From positions 1 through 64,000 of the forward strand of contig JARLGI010000119.1 of assembly GCA_031296115.1 (NCBI GenBank): 64,000 bases of DNA, in the 5' to 3' direction. Below, piece by piece: positions 7,692 to 15,190 of this stretch (position 1 is its first letter; each line of letters starts with the position of its first letter). The notes below the pieces were generated by a model. That model did not search any database and had not been told where the DNA came from. It worked only from the letters and a program-made list of their open reading frames with translations. The translations under genes were made by a program, and so were the position numbers. Origin of the DNA: Acidobacteriota bacterium. Its GTDB lineage: Bacteria > Acidobacteriota > Terriglobia > Terriglobales > Acidobacteriaceae.

Positions 7692-7923
7692 CCTGCGCCA
7701 GTTTGGCCTCTATCCTTCGGCGTACGATCGTCCAAGGAACGGTCCTGGCCTTACCGCTGTCGAGCTCTTCGATTCGTCTGGCGATCTCGCGCTCCCACAA
7801 CGCCTCGGCGTCCGGATCCACGGCCTTATCGAGGCTGTCAAGCGGCGAACCCGCCAGCGCCGCTCGGGCTTCGGCGGGGAGTGCCAAGGCTTTCTTGAGA
7901 AGCTCGGAAACCTGCTTGCTCAT
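7684..7923 (-). CDS. Antitoxin of the addiction-module component family
   Basis: A 79-residue protein of the family annotated as putative addiction module component (PF09720 type). It begins MSKQVSELLKKALALPAEAR and has the conserved DSLDKAVDPDAEALWEREIARRI segment, a helical dimerisation and toxin-wrapping region. It lacks an obvious DNA-binding domain, as usual for this family. The start at 7923 was chosen over upstream starts because MSKQVSELL aligns with family N-termini. It is the first gene of the antitoxin-toxin pair, in standard order, and neutralises the product of the gene that overlaps its stop codon. Confidence 0.85.
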   Translation of the reverse strand: MSKQVSELLKKALALPAEARAALAGSPLDSLDKAVDPDAEALWEREIARRIEELDSGKARTVPWTIVRRRIEAKLAQGD

Positions 7924-7967
7924 GGTCTTAATTCTAACCCCAAAATGTGCACCTAATACCGCATCCC

Positions 7968-9260
7968 TCACCCCTCATAGGCCACTCTTCCGCCTGCAAT
8001 CGTCGCGACAATCCTTCCGCTGAAGCTCCAGCCGTCGAAGGGCGTGTTCCGCGATTTCGAGTACGACCGCGAGGCCTCAAACGTCCACTTCTTCTTGGGA
8101 TCAAAAATCGTGACGTCAGCGTGCGAGCCCTTGGCGAGCGTGCCGCGGTTCCTCAGGTTGAATATCTTCGCAGGATTCGACGAGAGCAGTTCCACGATCC
8201 GCCATAACGGCAGCTCGAAGTGCTGATGCAGAACGGTGATTGCGATCGGCAGTGCCGTCTCGAGACCGGTTATGCCAAAGGCAGCTCGCTCGAACTCCAC
8301 CTCTTTTTCGTGGAAGGCGTGCGGTGCATGGTCGGTGGCGATGGCGTCGATGGTGCCGTCCAGTATGCCCTCGATCAGCGCCTCGCGATCGGCGACTGCA
8401 CGCAACGGTGGATTCATCTTGTGATTGGTATTGAATTCGCCGACGGTATCGTCGGTCAGCGTCAGATGGTGCGGCGTGACCTCACAGGTGACACGCAAGC
8501 CGGCCTTCTTCGCGTCGCGCACCGCCTGCAACGCCTCGCGTGTTGAGAGGTGGGCGACGTGCACATGTCCGCCCGTCGCGCGCACGAGGGCGATGTCGCG
8601 CTCCACGATGGTGGATTCGGCCGCATTACTCATGCCGTGCAAGCCCAGGCGGAACGACGTGGGCCCGAGGTTCATCGAGCAGCCGCCAGTCAGGCGCGTG
8701 TCCTCGGCATGCTGCACCACGGGAATCTTTAGCATTGCGGCTTTGCGCAACGCCTCGCGCATCAACTTGTCTTCGAGGATGGGCTTGCCATCATCGCTTA
8801 CGGCAACCGCGCCGGCTCTCTTCAGCGCCGCAAAGTTCGTGAGCTTCTCGCCCAGGCTGCCCGCAGTGGCGGCAGCGACGGGGAATACGTTGACCAGCGC
8901 TCCGCGTTCCGGGCTCTGCATCCAGCGAGTGATCTCCGCTGAATCGTTGACCGGTACGGTGTTCGGCATGGCACAGACGGAGGTGAACCCTCCCGCCGCC
9001 GCCGCCGCGGTGCCCGTCGCGATGGTCTCCTTGTGCGGCTGTCCAGGCTCGCGCAAGTGCACATGGAGGTCGATGAAGCCGGGAGCGACGATGTAACCTT
9101 TGGCTTTGAACGCGCGCTTACCCTGGCCGCGAAGCTTGCCCGGCGGGCCGACAGCAGCCACACGATCGTCGCGCAGCAACACATCCATGTCGTCGTCCAG
9201 TCCGCTGGCCGGGTCGATCACGCGCCCGCCATAAATCAGTATGGAGTCCATGTCTTTCAT
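7968..9260 (-). CDS. pyrC: Dihydroorotase
   Basis: Third step of UMP synthesis: reversible cyclisation of carbamoyl-aspartate to dihydroorotate. The 430-residue protein is a class I (long) amidohydrolase-type enzyme. Metal-binding His66 and His68 are in FIDLHVHLREPGQ. Further ligand histidines lie in VVQHAED and HVAHLST, and the catalytic Asp is in IATDHAPH. The C-terminal TIFDPKKKWTF is typical of class I. The start ATG directly follows the pyrB stop codon with no gap, so translation is coupled. It is the last gene of pyrR-pyrB-pyrC; carAB and the later pyr genes are not in the window. Confidence 0.93.
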   Translation of the reverse strand: MKDMDSILIYGGRVIDPASGLDDDMDVLLRDDRVAAVGPPGKLRGQGKRAFKAKGYIVAPGFIDLHVHLREPGQPHKETIATGTAAAAAGGFTSVCAMPNTVPVNDSAEITRWMQSPERGALVNVFPVAAATAGSLGEKLTNFAALKRAGAVAVSDDGKPILEDKLMREALRKAAMLKIPVVQHAEDTRLTGGCSMNLGPTSFRLGLHGMSNAAESTIVERDIALVRATGGHVHVAHLSTREALQAVRDAKKAGLRVTCEVTPHHLTLTDDTVGEFNTNHKMNPPLRAVADREALIEGILDGTIDAIATDHAPHAFHEKEVEFERAAFGITGLETALPIAITVLHQHFELPLWRIVELLSSNPAKIFNLRNRGTLAKGSHADVTIFDPKKKWTFEASRSYSKSRNTPFDGWSFSGRIVATIAGGRVAYEG

Positions 9261-10169
9261 CTATGCCGCCCCCAGCACGGTGGCCAGGATCGCCATGCGC
9301 GTTTTCACGCCATTGCGGACTTGTTCATGAATGCAGGATTGCGGGCCGTCGGCCACTTCACTGGTCACCTCCATGCCGCGGATGACCGGTCCGGGATGCA
9401 TCAGGATGGCGTCCGGCTTGGCGAGCCGCATGCGCAGCGGAGTCACCTGGTATTCGGCGATGTACTCCTCCACGCTGAGTTGTTTGTTGACCAGCCGCTC
9501 CTTCTGGACGCGGAGCGCCATGACGACATCGGCGCCCTGCAGCGCGATGTTGAGATCGTGGCAGGCGGTCACGCCCGGCGCGAGAGTAGCGGCGATTTCC
9601 GGCACGAAGTCCGGCGGACCGCAAAAGACGACGTCAACGCCGAAGCGGGTGAGCAGTTCAGCATTGGAGCGCGCCACCCGGCTGTGGTAGACGTCTCCCA
9701 CAATCACCACCCGCAGGCCTTGCAGCTTCTTCTTGTGATTCGTAATCGTCAATGCGTCCAACAGCGCCTGGGAGGGGTGCTGGTGCATGCCATCGCCGGC
9801 ATTCACGATGGGCACGTGCACGTAGCGCGCCAGCAGATAGGCCGCGCCGCTATTGGGATGGCGCATCACGATGGCATCCGCTCCCACGTTCGCCACCGTC
9901 CAGCCGGTGTCAATCAGCGACTCGCCTTTTTCGATGCTGGAGGAGGTCGGCGTCACCTGGGTAGTAGTCGCACCCAGCGCCTTGGCTGCGAACTCAAACG
10001 AGATGCGCGTGCGGGTCGAAGCTTCATAGAACAGCAGGGCGACGTGGCGGTTGCGCAGCAACTGCGGCGGACGCTTCAGGTCCATGCGTCGCGCCAACGC
10101 TAGAATCGCCTCAATCTGTCCAGTGGTCAGTTGGCTGATGCCCAGCAGCGAGCGCAATTGTGGTTTCAT
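9261..10169 (-). CDS. pyrB: Aspartate carbamoyltransferase catalytic subunit
   Basis: Condenses carbamoyl phosphate with L-aspartate, the committed step of pyrimidine synthesis. The 302-residue protein shows the carbamoyl-phosphate motif STRTRISFE (about residue 50), HPSQALLD, and the MHPGPVIRGME segment that belongs to the aspartate side of the active site. No pyrI regulatory subunit follows; instead pyrC starts right after the stop, the arrangement of unregulated or pyrC-associated (class A-like) enzymes. Its ATG overlaps the pyrR stop as ATGA, with a GAGGAG ribosome site inside the pyrR end. Confidence 0.94.
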   Translation of the reverse strand: MKPQLRSLLGISQLTTGQIEAILALARRMDLKRPPQLLRNRHVALLFYEASTRTRISFEFAAKALGATTTQVTPTSSSIEKGESLIDTGWTVANVGADAIVMRHPNSGAAYLLARYVHVPIVNAGDGMHQHPSQALLDALTITNHKKKLQGLRVVIVGDVYHSRVARSNAELLTRFGVDVVFCGPPDFVPEIAATLAPGVTACHDLNIALQGADVVMALRVQKERLVNKQLSVEEYIAEYQVTPLRMRLAKPDAILMHPGPVIRGMEVTSEVADGPQSCIHEQVRNGVKTRMAILATVLGAA

Positions 10170-10747
10170 TGCTCCTCGGGGACACGTTCGACCAGCAGCA
10201 CCTTGTCGGAGCCGTCGGTCTCCTGCAGCTTGACTTCGATGATTTCGTTGTCCGTCGTCTGGATGGTGCGGCCGATGAAGCTGGCCTCAATCGGCAGCTC
10301 GCGATGGCCGCGATCAATGAGTACGCAAAGCTGAATGCGTCGCGGCCGTCCGTGATCGAACAGCGCATCGAGAGCCGCACGCGTAGTGCGGCCGGTGTAG
10401 AGCACGTCGTCCACCAGGATGATGTTCTTGTCCTGGATATCGAACTCCATGGCGCTCTTGCGCACCTCGGGATGGTGGCCGACGGTGGACAGGTCGTCAC
10501 GATACAGCGTGATGTCGAGCGTGCCGACTGGCACTTCGGTCTTTTCGATGCGGCCCAGTATTTTGGCCAGTCGCTGCGCCAGCGGCACCCCGCGGCGCAT
10601 GATGCCCACCAGGCCAAGGTTGGCAACCCCATTGTCCTTTTCCACGATTTCGTGCGCCAGACGCACCAGCGTGCGCTCGATTTCGGAAGCGGAAAGAGCT
10701 TGCGATTTCTCACGCAGGTCGGAGGGACGCTTGGAGGGTTTGGTCAT
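10166..10747 (-). CDS. pyrR: Bifunctional pyr operon regulator / uracil phosphoribosyltransferase
   Basis: PyrR senses UMP and in many bacteria binds pyr mRNA to cause attenuation; it also makes UMP from uracil and PRPP. The 193-residue protein has IVEKDNGVANLGLVGIMRRG near the N-terminus and the PRPP loop VDDVLYTGRTTRAALDAL about residue 112, followed by GRPRRIQLCVLIDRGHRELPI. The start at 10747 (MTKPSKRPSD) was chosen by family length. It heads the pyrRBC operon, with a 4-nt ATGA overlap into pyrB. The promoter predicted at 10757-10785 leaves almost no leader, so classical PyrR attenuation ahead of pyrR looks impossible. Confidence 0.92.
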   Translation of the reverse strand: MTKPSKRPSDLREKSQALSASEIERTLVRLAHEIVEKDNGVANLGLVGIMRRGVPLAQRLAKILGRIEKTEVPVGTLDITLYRDDLSTVGHHPEVRKSAMEFDIQDKNIILVDDVLYTGRTTRAALDALFDHGRPRRIQLCVLIDRGHRELPIEASFIGRTIQTTDNEIIEVKLQETDGSDKVLLVERVPEEQ

Positions 10748-10756
10748 GCCGCTCGC

Positions 10757-10785
10757 ATGATACGGGAAGCCCAAGTGAGGAGCAA
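10757..10785 (-). promoter_or_regulatory. Candidate pyrR promoter with near-leaderless start
   Basis: On the minus strand: -35 TTGCTC (10785-10780), 17-nt spacer, -10 TATCAT (10762-10757). The ATG at 10747 begins 9 nt after the -10 box, so transcription would begin within about 2-3 nt of the start codon. Confidence 0.5.
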
Positions 10786-10828
10786 CCTGCGAACAACGTG
10801 GTGTGACGAAACGCACGCCGGCGTGTGA

Positions 10829-11533
10829 CTAGCGGAATTCCCGCCGCCGGCCGAACATGGATGCGCCCAGCGCTCCCCCGGCCGCGCAGAACAGGATGAA
10901 GAAGACCGCCATAAGGAGGATGACGAGCACGATGAGCGTCGCCATGCCCTCCGGCGTGTTCATCCAATCCATCATGTGCTGCACCATCTCCTGCGCCTTG
11001 GGGTCAGGATTGCTGGCCATCTGCTTCTCCATCTGCTCTTGCATGGCGCGCCGAAAATCGCCGCTGGAACGGAACGTCACGAACAAGATGGTGGTCATCA
11101 CGCCATTGATCATGAAAGCAAAAACGCCAGCCAACGCGCCGACCTTCATCCCCATGCCCGGCGTGACCGGCAATCCCGGCATACGTCTTTGATAGAGCCA
11201 CACCGCCAGCGCACCCGCACCCAGCATCCACAAGCAACACCCAAGCGAGACGACCGGTACGGCGGTGAGAACGGCGGCGACGGCCCCCGCCACCAGTGCA
11301 GCCTGCCATGCAAAGTCCCAGCGGACAGCATTGACCGTCGGCGCGTACACCTGGCTGCTCGGCTGCCATTGCGGTTGCGATGAGAGCGGCTGGGGCGAGA
11401 ACTCTCCCGGCCCAGAGGGCTCCAGCGCGCTGTTTTCCGGAGGAACCACCCGGATTTGCGGGGCTCCGCAGTGCGGGCAGAAGGCAATGCCCTCGTCGAT
11501 CTGGGCCTGACACCGGTAGCAAGGATGTTCCAC
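10829..11533 (-). CDS. Zinc-ribbon membrane protein of unknown function
   Basis: A 234-residue protein with an N-terminal zinc ribbon, CYRCQAQIDEGIAFCPHCG (Cys5, 8, 19, 22). A Pro/Ser/Gln-rich linker to about residue 70 follows, then hydrophobic helices at about 75-115 and 128-155, a hydrophilic segment rich in Met and Gln (EQMEKQMASNPDPKAQEM), and a final helix before a basic end (FGRRREF). The architecture, a cytoplasmic ribbon followed by membrane helices, is common in acidobacteria but has no assigned role. It lies 81 nt upstream of pyrR on the same strand; a separate pyrR promoter in the gap argues against a shared function. Confidence 0.65.
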   Translation of the reverse strand: MEHPCYRCQAQIDEGIAFCPHCGAPQIRVVPPENSALEPSGPGEFSPQPLSSQPQWQPSSQVYAPTVNAVRWDFAWQAALVAGAVAAVLTAVPVVSLGCCLWMLGAGALAVWLYQRRMPGLPVTPGMGMKVGALAGVFAFMINGVMTTILFVTFRSSGDFRRAMQEQMEKQMASNPDPKAQEMVQHMMDWMNTPEGMATLIVLVILLMAVFFILFCAAGGALGASMFGRRREFR

Positions 11534-11597
11534 AGCCGAAAGTTACAGCAGATGAGCTTTAGGCGCAATCGAGTTGGCGGTATCCGCGCCGAGGCGG

Positions 11598-12083
11598 TTA
11601 GAGCTTCCGCAGCACCTCGAAGATCTCAGAGTTGTCGGGCACCTGGCCTATGGGGTAGACCTTGCCAAAGGCGAGCTTGCCCTTCTTGTCGATGACGAAT
11701 ATAGCGCGCTCGGCGACGCCCGGCAGAGGATCGCCTTCGCGCAGAATGCCGAACAGGTTGGCCACTTGTCCGTGCGGGTAAAAATCGCTCGCCAGTGGAT
11801 AGTTGAGAATGCCGATTTCTTTCTTCTGCCACGCGGTATGGCTGGGAATGGAATCGGTGCTGATGCCGACAATCTGCGCGTCATAACCGGCGAACCTCTC
11901 CAGGTCCGCATTCAACCCAGGCAGCTGCGAGGCGCAGACCGGCGTCCAGTCGGCAGGATAAAAGGCCACCACAATATTGTTCTTGCCGCGATAGTCGCTC
12001 AGCTTGAATCGCTGCTTGATGTTGCCTATGACCGCAGGAAGTTCGAAATCTGGAACTTCATCTCCAACTTTCAAAGTTGCCAT
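11598..12083 (-). CDS. Peroxiredoxin, AhpC/TSA family (AhpE- or BCP-like)
   Basis: Reduces hydrogen peroxide and organic peroxides through a peroxidatic cysteine. The 161-residue protein has the thioredoxin fold with FYPADWTPVCASQL; Cys50 is the peroxidatic residue in the PxxxTxxC context. No second cysteine with resolving spacing is evident, so it is probably a 1-Cys enzyme recycled by an external thiol. The start at 12083 follows GGAGG by 5 nt; a GTG 12 nt upstream is possible but would bury the ribosome site. It is a single gene, with its 5' end facing prmC. Confidence 0.88.
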   Translation of the reverse strand: MATLKVGDEVPDFELPAVIGNIKQRFKLSDYRGKNNIVVAFYPADWTPVCASQLPGLNADLERFAGYDAQIVGISTDSIPSHTAWQKKEIGILNYPLASDFYPHGQVANLFGILREGDPLPGVAERAIFVIDKKGKLAFGKVYPIGQVPDNSEIFEVLRKL

Positions 12084-12267
12084 GCATTCCTCCACCGGGT
12101 TACGGCTCAGTGGATTTTAGAGGGCGCGCCCTGCGGGAGCAAGTCAGCGGACACGGCTGTCCGGATGGCGCGGTAACAGAATATTCACAAACTTAGAGAG
12201 GGTTCATCCCGTCTGTTCCAGAGCGCGGACGAAGCGGGCCACGGCCTCGAACCTCTTTCCGCATGCT

Positions 12268-12273
12268 TACAAT
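12268..12273 (+). promoter_or_regulatory. Candidate -10 box of prmC, leaderless layout
   Basis: TACAAT ends 6 nt before the prmC ATG at 12280, so initiation 6-8 nt downstream would put the 5' end at or next to the ATG. No Shine-Dalgarno sequence precedes the start. The -35 region is weak. Confidence 0.4.
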
Positions 12274-12279
12274 GGCTCC

Positions 12280-13185
12280 ATGCGACTGAAGCAGGCACTC
12301 GCGTCGGCAGTGGAACGTCTGGACAACTCCGACGTGGGCTCGCCGCGTGTGAATGCGGAAGTGCTGCTGATGTTCGTCCTCGGCGCGGACCGCGCTTATC
12401 TTTACGCGCACCCCGAGCGTGCGCTTACTGCCGAAGAAGAGACCCGCTACGACGAAGTGCTGGCGCAGCGCGCGACGGGCGTGCCGTCGCAGTACATCAC
12501 CGGTCATCAGGAATTCTGGGGCCTGGACTTCGTGGTCTCGCCGGCGGTGCTGATTCCGCGTCCCGAGACCGAGCACCTGGTGGAAGCTGTCTTGGACCTG
12601 GCGCGCGGCTTGGCGCGTCCGAAGCTGGTGGATGTTGGGACCGGCTCCGGCTGCGTGGCGCTGGCGCTGGCGCATGAACTGAAAGACGCCGAGGTTTATG
12701 CCGTGGACCTCTCGGCTGACGCGCTGGAGGTCGCGCGCGCCAACGCCGCCCGGTTGCAACTGGAAAGCCGCGTTACTTTCTTGCAATGTAATGTCCTCAA
12801 ACCCGTCAACCTAAATTCACCTGTCATCCTGAGCGAGGACTTCAGTCCGAGTCGAAGGACCCCTATTGCTTTCCACAATCTCGACTTCGTGGTCAGCAAC
12901 CCGCCTTATGTCGGATTCAGTGAGGCCGACAAAGTTCAGCGCTCGGTGCTCAAGTTCGAGCCGAGGATGGCGGTTTTCTCCGGCGAGAACGGTCTGGACG
13001 TGATTGCACCGCTGATCGAGCAGGCACATCAGGCGCTGCAAACCGGCGGCTGGCTCGCGTTGGAGATGGGCTACTCGATGCGCGACGCCGTGGTTGATCT
13101 GCTGGGTCCTACGATGTGGGAAGACATCCGCGTTGTTCCCGATCTGCAAGGCATTCCACGAGTGGTTGCGGCGAGGAGAGCCTAA
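12280..13185 (+). CDS. prmC: Release factor glutamine methyltransferase
   Basis: Methylates the GGQ glutamine of peptide release factors RF1 and RF2 using S-adenosylmethionine. The 301-residue protein has the N-terminal helical domain, then the AdoMet motif VDVGTGSGCVALAL (from about residue 117), VDLSADALEVA, and the catalytic NPPYV at residues 207-210. Between the beta-strand RVTFLQ and NPPY, codons 181-196 are encoded by a dispersed repeat (12822-12866) that keeps the frame and adds roughly 16-20 residues absent from normal PrmC. The catalytic motif is intact, so the enzyme may still work. Prokaryotic relatives are usually about 275-290 residues, consistent with an insertion. Confidence 0.9.
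   Translation: MRLKQALASAVERLDNSDVGSPRVNAEVLLMFVLGADRAYLYAHPERALTAEEETRYDEVLAQRATGVPSQYITGHQEFWGLDFVVSPAVLIPRPETEHLVEAVLDLARGLARPKLVDVGTGSGCVALALAHELKDAEVYAVDLSADALEVARANAARLQLESRVTFLQCNVLKPVNLNSPVILSEDFSPSRRTPIAFHNLDFVVSNPPYVGFSEADKVQRSVLKFEPRMAVFSGENGLDVIAPLIEQAHQALQTGGWLALEMGYSMRDAVVDLLGPTMWEDIRVVPDLQGIPRVVAARRA
12822..12866 (+). repeat. Dispersed repeat inserted in the prmC reading frame
   Basis: This 45-nt segment matches the intergenic repeats at 20381-20420 and 20463-20503 in the phrases TGTCATCCTGAGCGAG, CGAGTCGAAGGACCCCTA and (for the first) GGACTTCAGTCCGAGTCGA. The copy is in the same orientation as both others and is translated as part of PrmC. Confidence 0.8.
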
Positions 13186-13444
13186 TCTTCGAAAGCTTTG
13201 CGCTTCGGGGCAGGTGGCTGATTGCGTCCGCCAGCCATGAAATCACCGGAGAAGCCATGCGGTCAATTGCCGCAAGCCATTCTCTTGCGTTGTTGATGGC
13301 CGGCTCCAAGATTACAGCGTCATCCATCTTTTGAATGTGCACGGCCTTTCCTAAGAACTCAAATTCCTTCGGCGGGATGACGTACTGGTATCCGCCTCAG
13401 AGCATCAGCTTGGCACTCTTGGCCGGTTTCCTCTTTACAGTCAT
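13109..13444 (-). pseudogene. VapB-type antitoxin remnant with in-frame TGA
   Basis: From ATG 13444 the minus strand reads MTVKRKPAKSAKLML, then TGA at 13399-13397, then in the same frame GGYQYVIPPKEFEFLG, KAVHIQKMDDAVILEPA and a helical tail with REWLAAIDRM. This is the AbrB-like swapped-hairpin fold of VapB antitoxins, whose usual form is AKLFxxGxSQAVxLPKEFxF. The stop sits just before the GG, where one base change would restore it. No VapC PIN-domain toxin gene follows; the frame instead runs into the 3' end of prmC. It is most likely a decayed orphan antitoxin. The last part of the frame (below about 13190) is probably not original gene sequence. Confidence 0.65.
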
Positions 13445-13454
13445 AAAATCCCGC

Positions 13455-15023
13455 TCAGTGCCGGAAGTGCCTGACTCCGGTGAGCACCATCGCCAGACCC
13501 AGCTTGTTGGCGGTGTCAATCACTTCCTGGTCGCGCACCGAGCCGCCGGGCTGGATGATCGCCGTCGCGCCGGCTTTGGCGATCTCTTCGACGCCGTCAG
13601 GGAATGGAAAGAAGGCGTCCGACGCCGCCACCGAGCCCTTGATGCCCAACACCGACTTCATCGCCCCGATCTTGGCCGAATCGACGCGGCTCATCTGGCC
13701 CGCGCCGACGCCGGTGGTTTGGCCATTGCGCGCATAGAGAATCGCATTCGACTTCACGTGTTTGCATACCTTCCAGGCGAAGAGCAGATCACGCATCTCC
13801 TGCTCAGTCGGCTGGCGCGCGCTCGCTACTTTCAGGTCGGCCTCGCTCAGCGGGCGCACGTCGTTGTCCTGCAGCAGCACGCCGCCGGAAACATTCTTCA
13901 GCACCCACTTCTGCTCCATGGGAGCGACTTCCACCAGCCGCAGGTTCTTCTTGGCGGCAAAGATTTCGCGCGCGGCTTCGTCGAAGCCCTCCGCGGCAAT
14001 GGCCTCGACGAACAGCTTGGCCATTTCGGTTGCGGTCTCGCGATCGATGCGGCGGTTCACGCCGATGACGCCGCCGAAAGCCGATACCGGATCGCATTCC
14101 AGCGCGCGCTTGTAAGCTTCCGCCAACGTAGGAGCGACTGCCGTCCCACAAGGATTGGTGTGCTTGATGATGGAGCACACCGGCTCCTCGAATTCCTGCG
14201 CCAGGTCCCACGCCGCCTGCAGATCGACGATGTTGTTGTAGCTGAGTTCCTTGCCCTGCAACTGCCTGCTGTTGGCGATGCCCTTGCCCGACCCGTCCGA
14301 GTACAGCGCCGCCTTCTGGTGCGGGTTCTCGCCATAGCGCAGGTCAAAGGCTTTGCGGAACGAAAGGCGCAGCGTCTCGGGGAAGTCTGTCCCCTTGCCA
14401 AGCACGAACTTCGCACCATCGCTCTCCGGCGCATCGATCTGCTCCAGCGCCGACGCAATGGCCGAGTCGTAGGCCGCTGTTGTGGCGAATGCCTTCTGTG
14501 CCAGTCCCCACTTCGTTTTCAGCGGCAGCGAGCCGCCGCTGCTCTCCATCTCCTTGGCGATCGCTTCGTAGTCGGTCGGAGAGGTGACGATGGCGACATC
14601 CTGAAAATTCTTGGCCGCCGAACGCACCATCGATGGTCCGCCGATGTCTATGTTCTCGATGATGTCCTCGAAATCCACGCCCGGCTTGGCTGCCGCCTTC
14701 TCGAACGCATACAGGTTCACCACCACCATGTCGATGGGCTGTATGCCGTGTTCCGCGACCGCGGCGCGATGTTTCTCGTTGCCGCGAATGTGCAGAATGC
14801 CGCCGTGCACCTTGGGATGTAGCGTCTTCACTCGGCCGTCGAGCATCTCGGGAAAGCCGGTGAGCTCCGAAATATCCTTGACCGCGATCCCTGAATCGCG
14901 CAGCAGCTTGGCGGTTCCCCCAGTGGAGATCAGTTCCACGCCCATCGCGGAAAGCTGCCGCGCGAACTCCGCCAGTCCTGTTTTGTCGGTAACACTTAGA
15001 ATTGCCCGTTGAATCCTGGCCAT
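13455..15023 (-). CDS. purH: Bifunctional AICAR transformylase / IMP cyclohydrolase
   Basis: Carries out the last two steps of IMP synthesis: formylation of AICAR with 10-formyl-tetrahydrofolate and ring closure. The 522-residue protein begins with the MGS-like IMP cyclohydrolase domain (RAILSVTDKTGLAEFA, STGGTAKLL, GRVKTLHPKVHGGIL). The transformylase domain has RYGENPHQKAALY about residue 225 and the catalytic KHTNPCG. The C-terminus DQEVIDTANKLGLAMVLTGVRHFRH is typical. Length is standard. AGAGG lies upstream of the ATG. It is a single gene here; the folD product at 47959-48900 supplies its cofactor. Confidence 0.95.
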   Translation of the reverse strand: MARIQRAILSVTDKTGLAEFARQLSAMGVELISTGGTAKLLRDSGIAVKDISELTGFPEMLDGRVKTLHPKVHGGILHIRGNEKHRAAVAEHGIQPIDMVVVNLYAFEKAAAKPGVDFEDIIENIDIGGPSMVRSAAKNFQDVAIVTSPTDYEAIAKEMESSGGSLPLKTKWGLAQKAFATTAAYDSAIASALEQIDAPESDGAKFVLGKGTDFPETLRLSFRKAFDLRYGENPHQKAALYSDGSGKGIANSRQLQGKELSYNNIVDLQAAWDLAQEFEEPVCSIIKHTNPCGTAVAPTLAEAYKRALECDPVSAFGGVIGVNRRIDRETATEMAKLFVEAIAAEGFDEAAREIFAAKKNLRLVEVAPMEQKWVLKNVSGGVLLQDNDVRPLSEADLKVASARQPTEQEMRDLLFAWKVCKHVKSNAILYARNGQTTGVGAGQMSRVDSAKIGAMKSVLGIKGSVAASDAFFPFPDGVEEIAKAGATAIIQPGGSVRDQEVIDTANKLGLAMVLTGVRHFRH

Positions 15024-15149
15024 CAGTGCCTCTTAAGAATAGGTTTTGAGTGAAGATATATGGAATAACTTTACGGCAGAAGCCGGAAGTTTGCACAGCG
15101 GCGCACCTGAGGTCGAATCCGCGTTGAGTTGTGGCGCAGGCGCAAGAAA

Positions 15150-15172
15150 AACCGCGGCTTCAGACCGCGGTT
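15150..15172 (-). terminator. Intrinsic terminator of the XRE regulator gene
   Basis: Perfect 8-bp stem AACCGCGG/CCGCGGTT with a 7-nt loop. On the minus strand the T-rich tail TTTTTCTTG follows. It starts 19 nt after the XRE stop codon. Confidence 0.8.
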
Positions 15173-15190
15173 CGCTGCGAAACGAATCTA

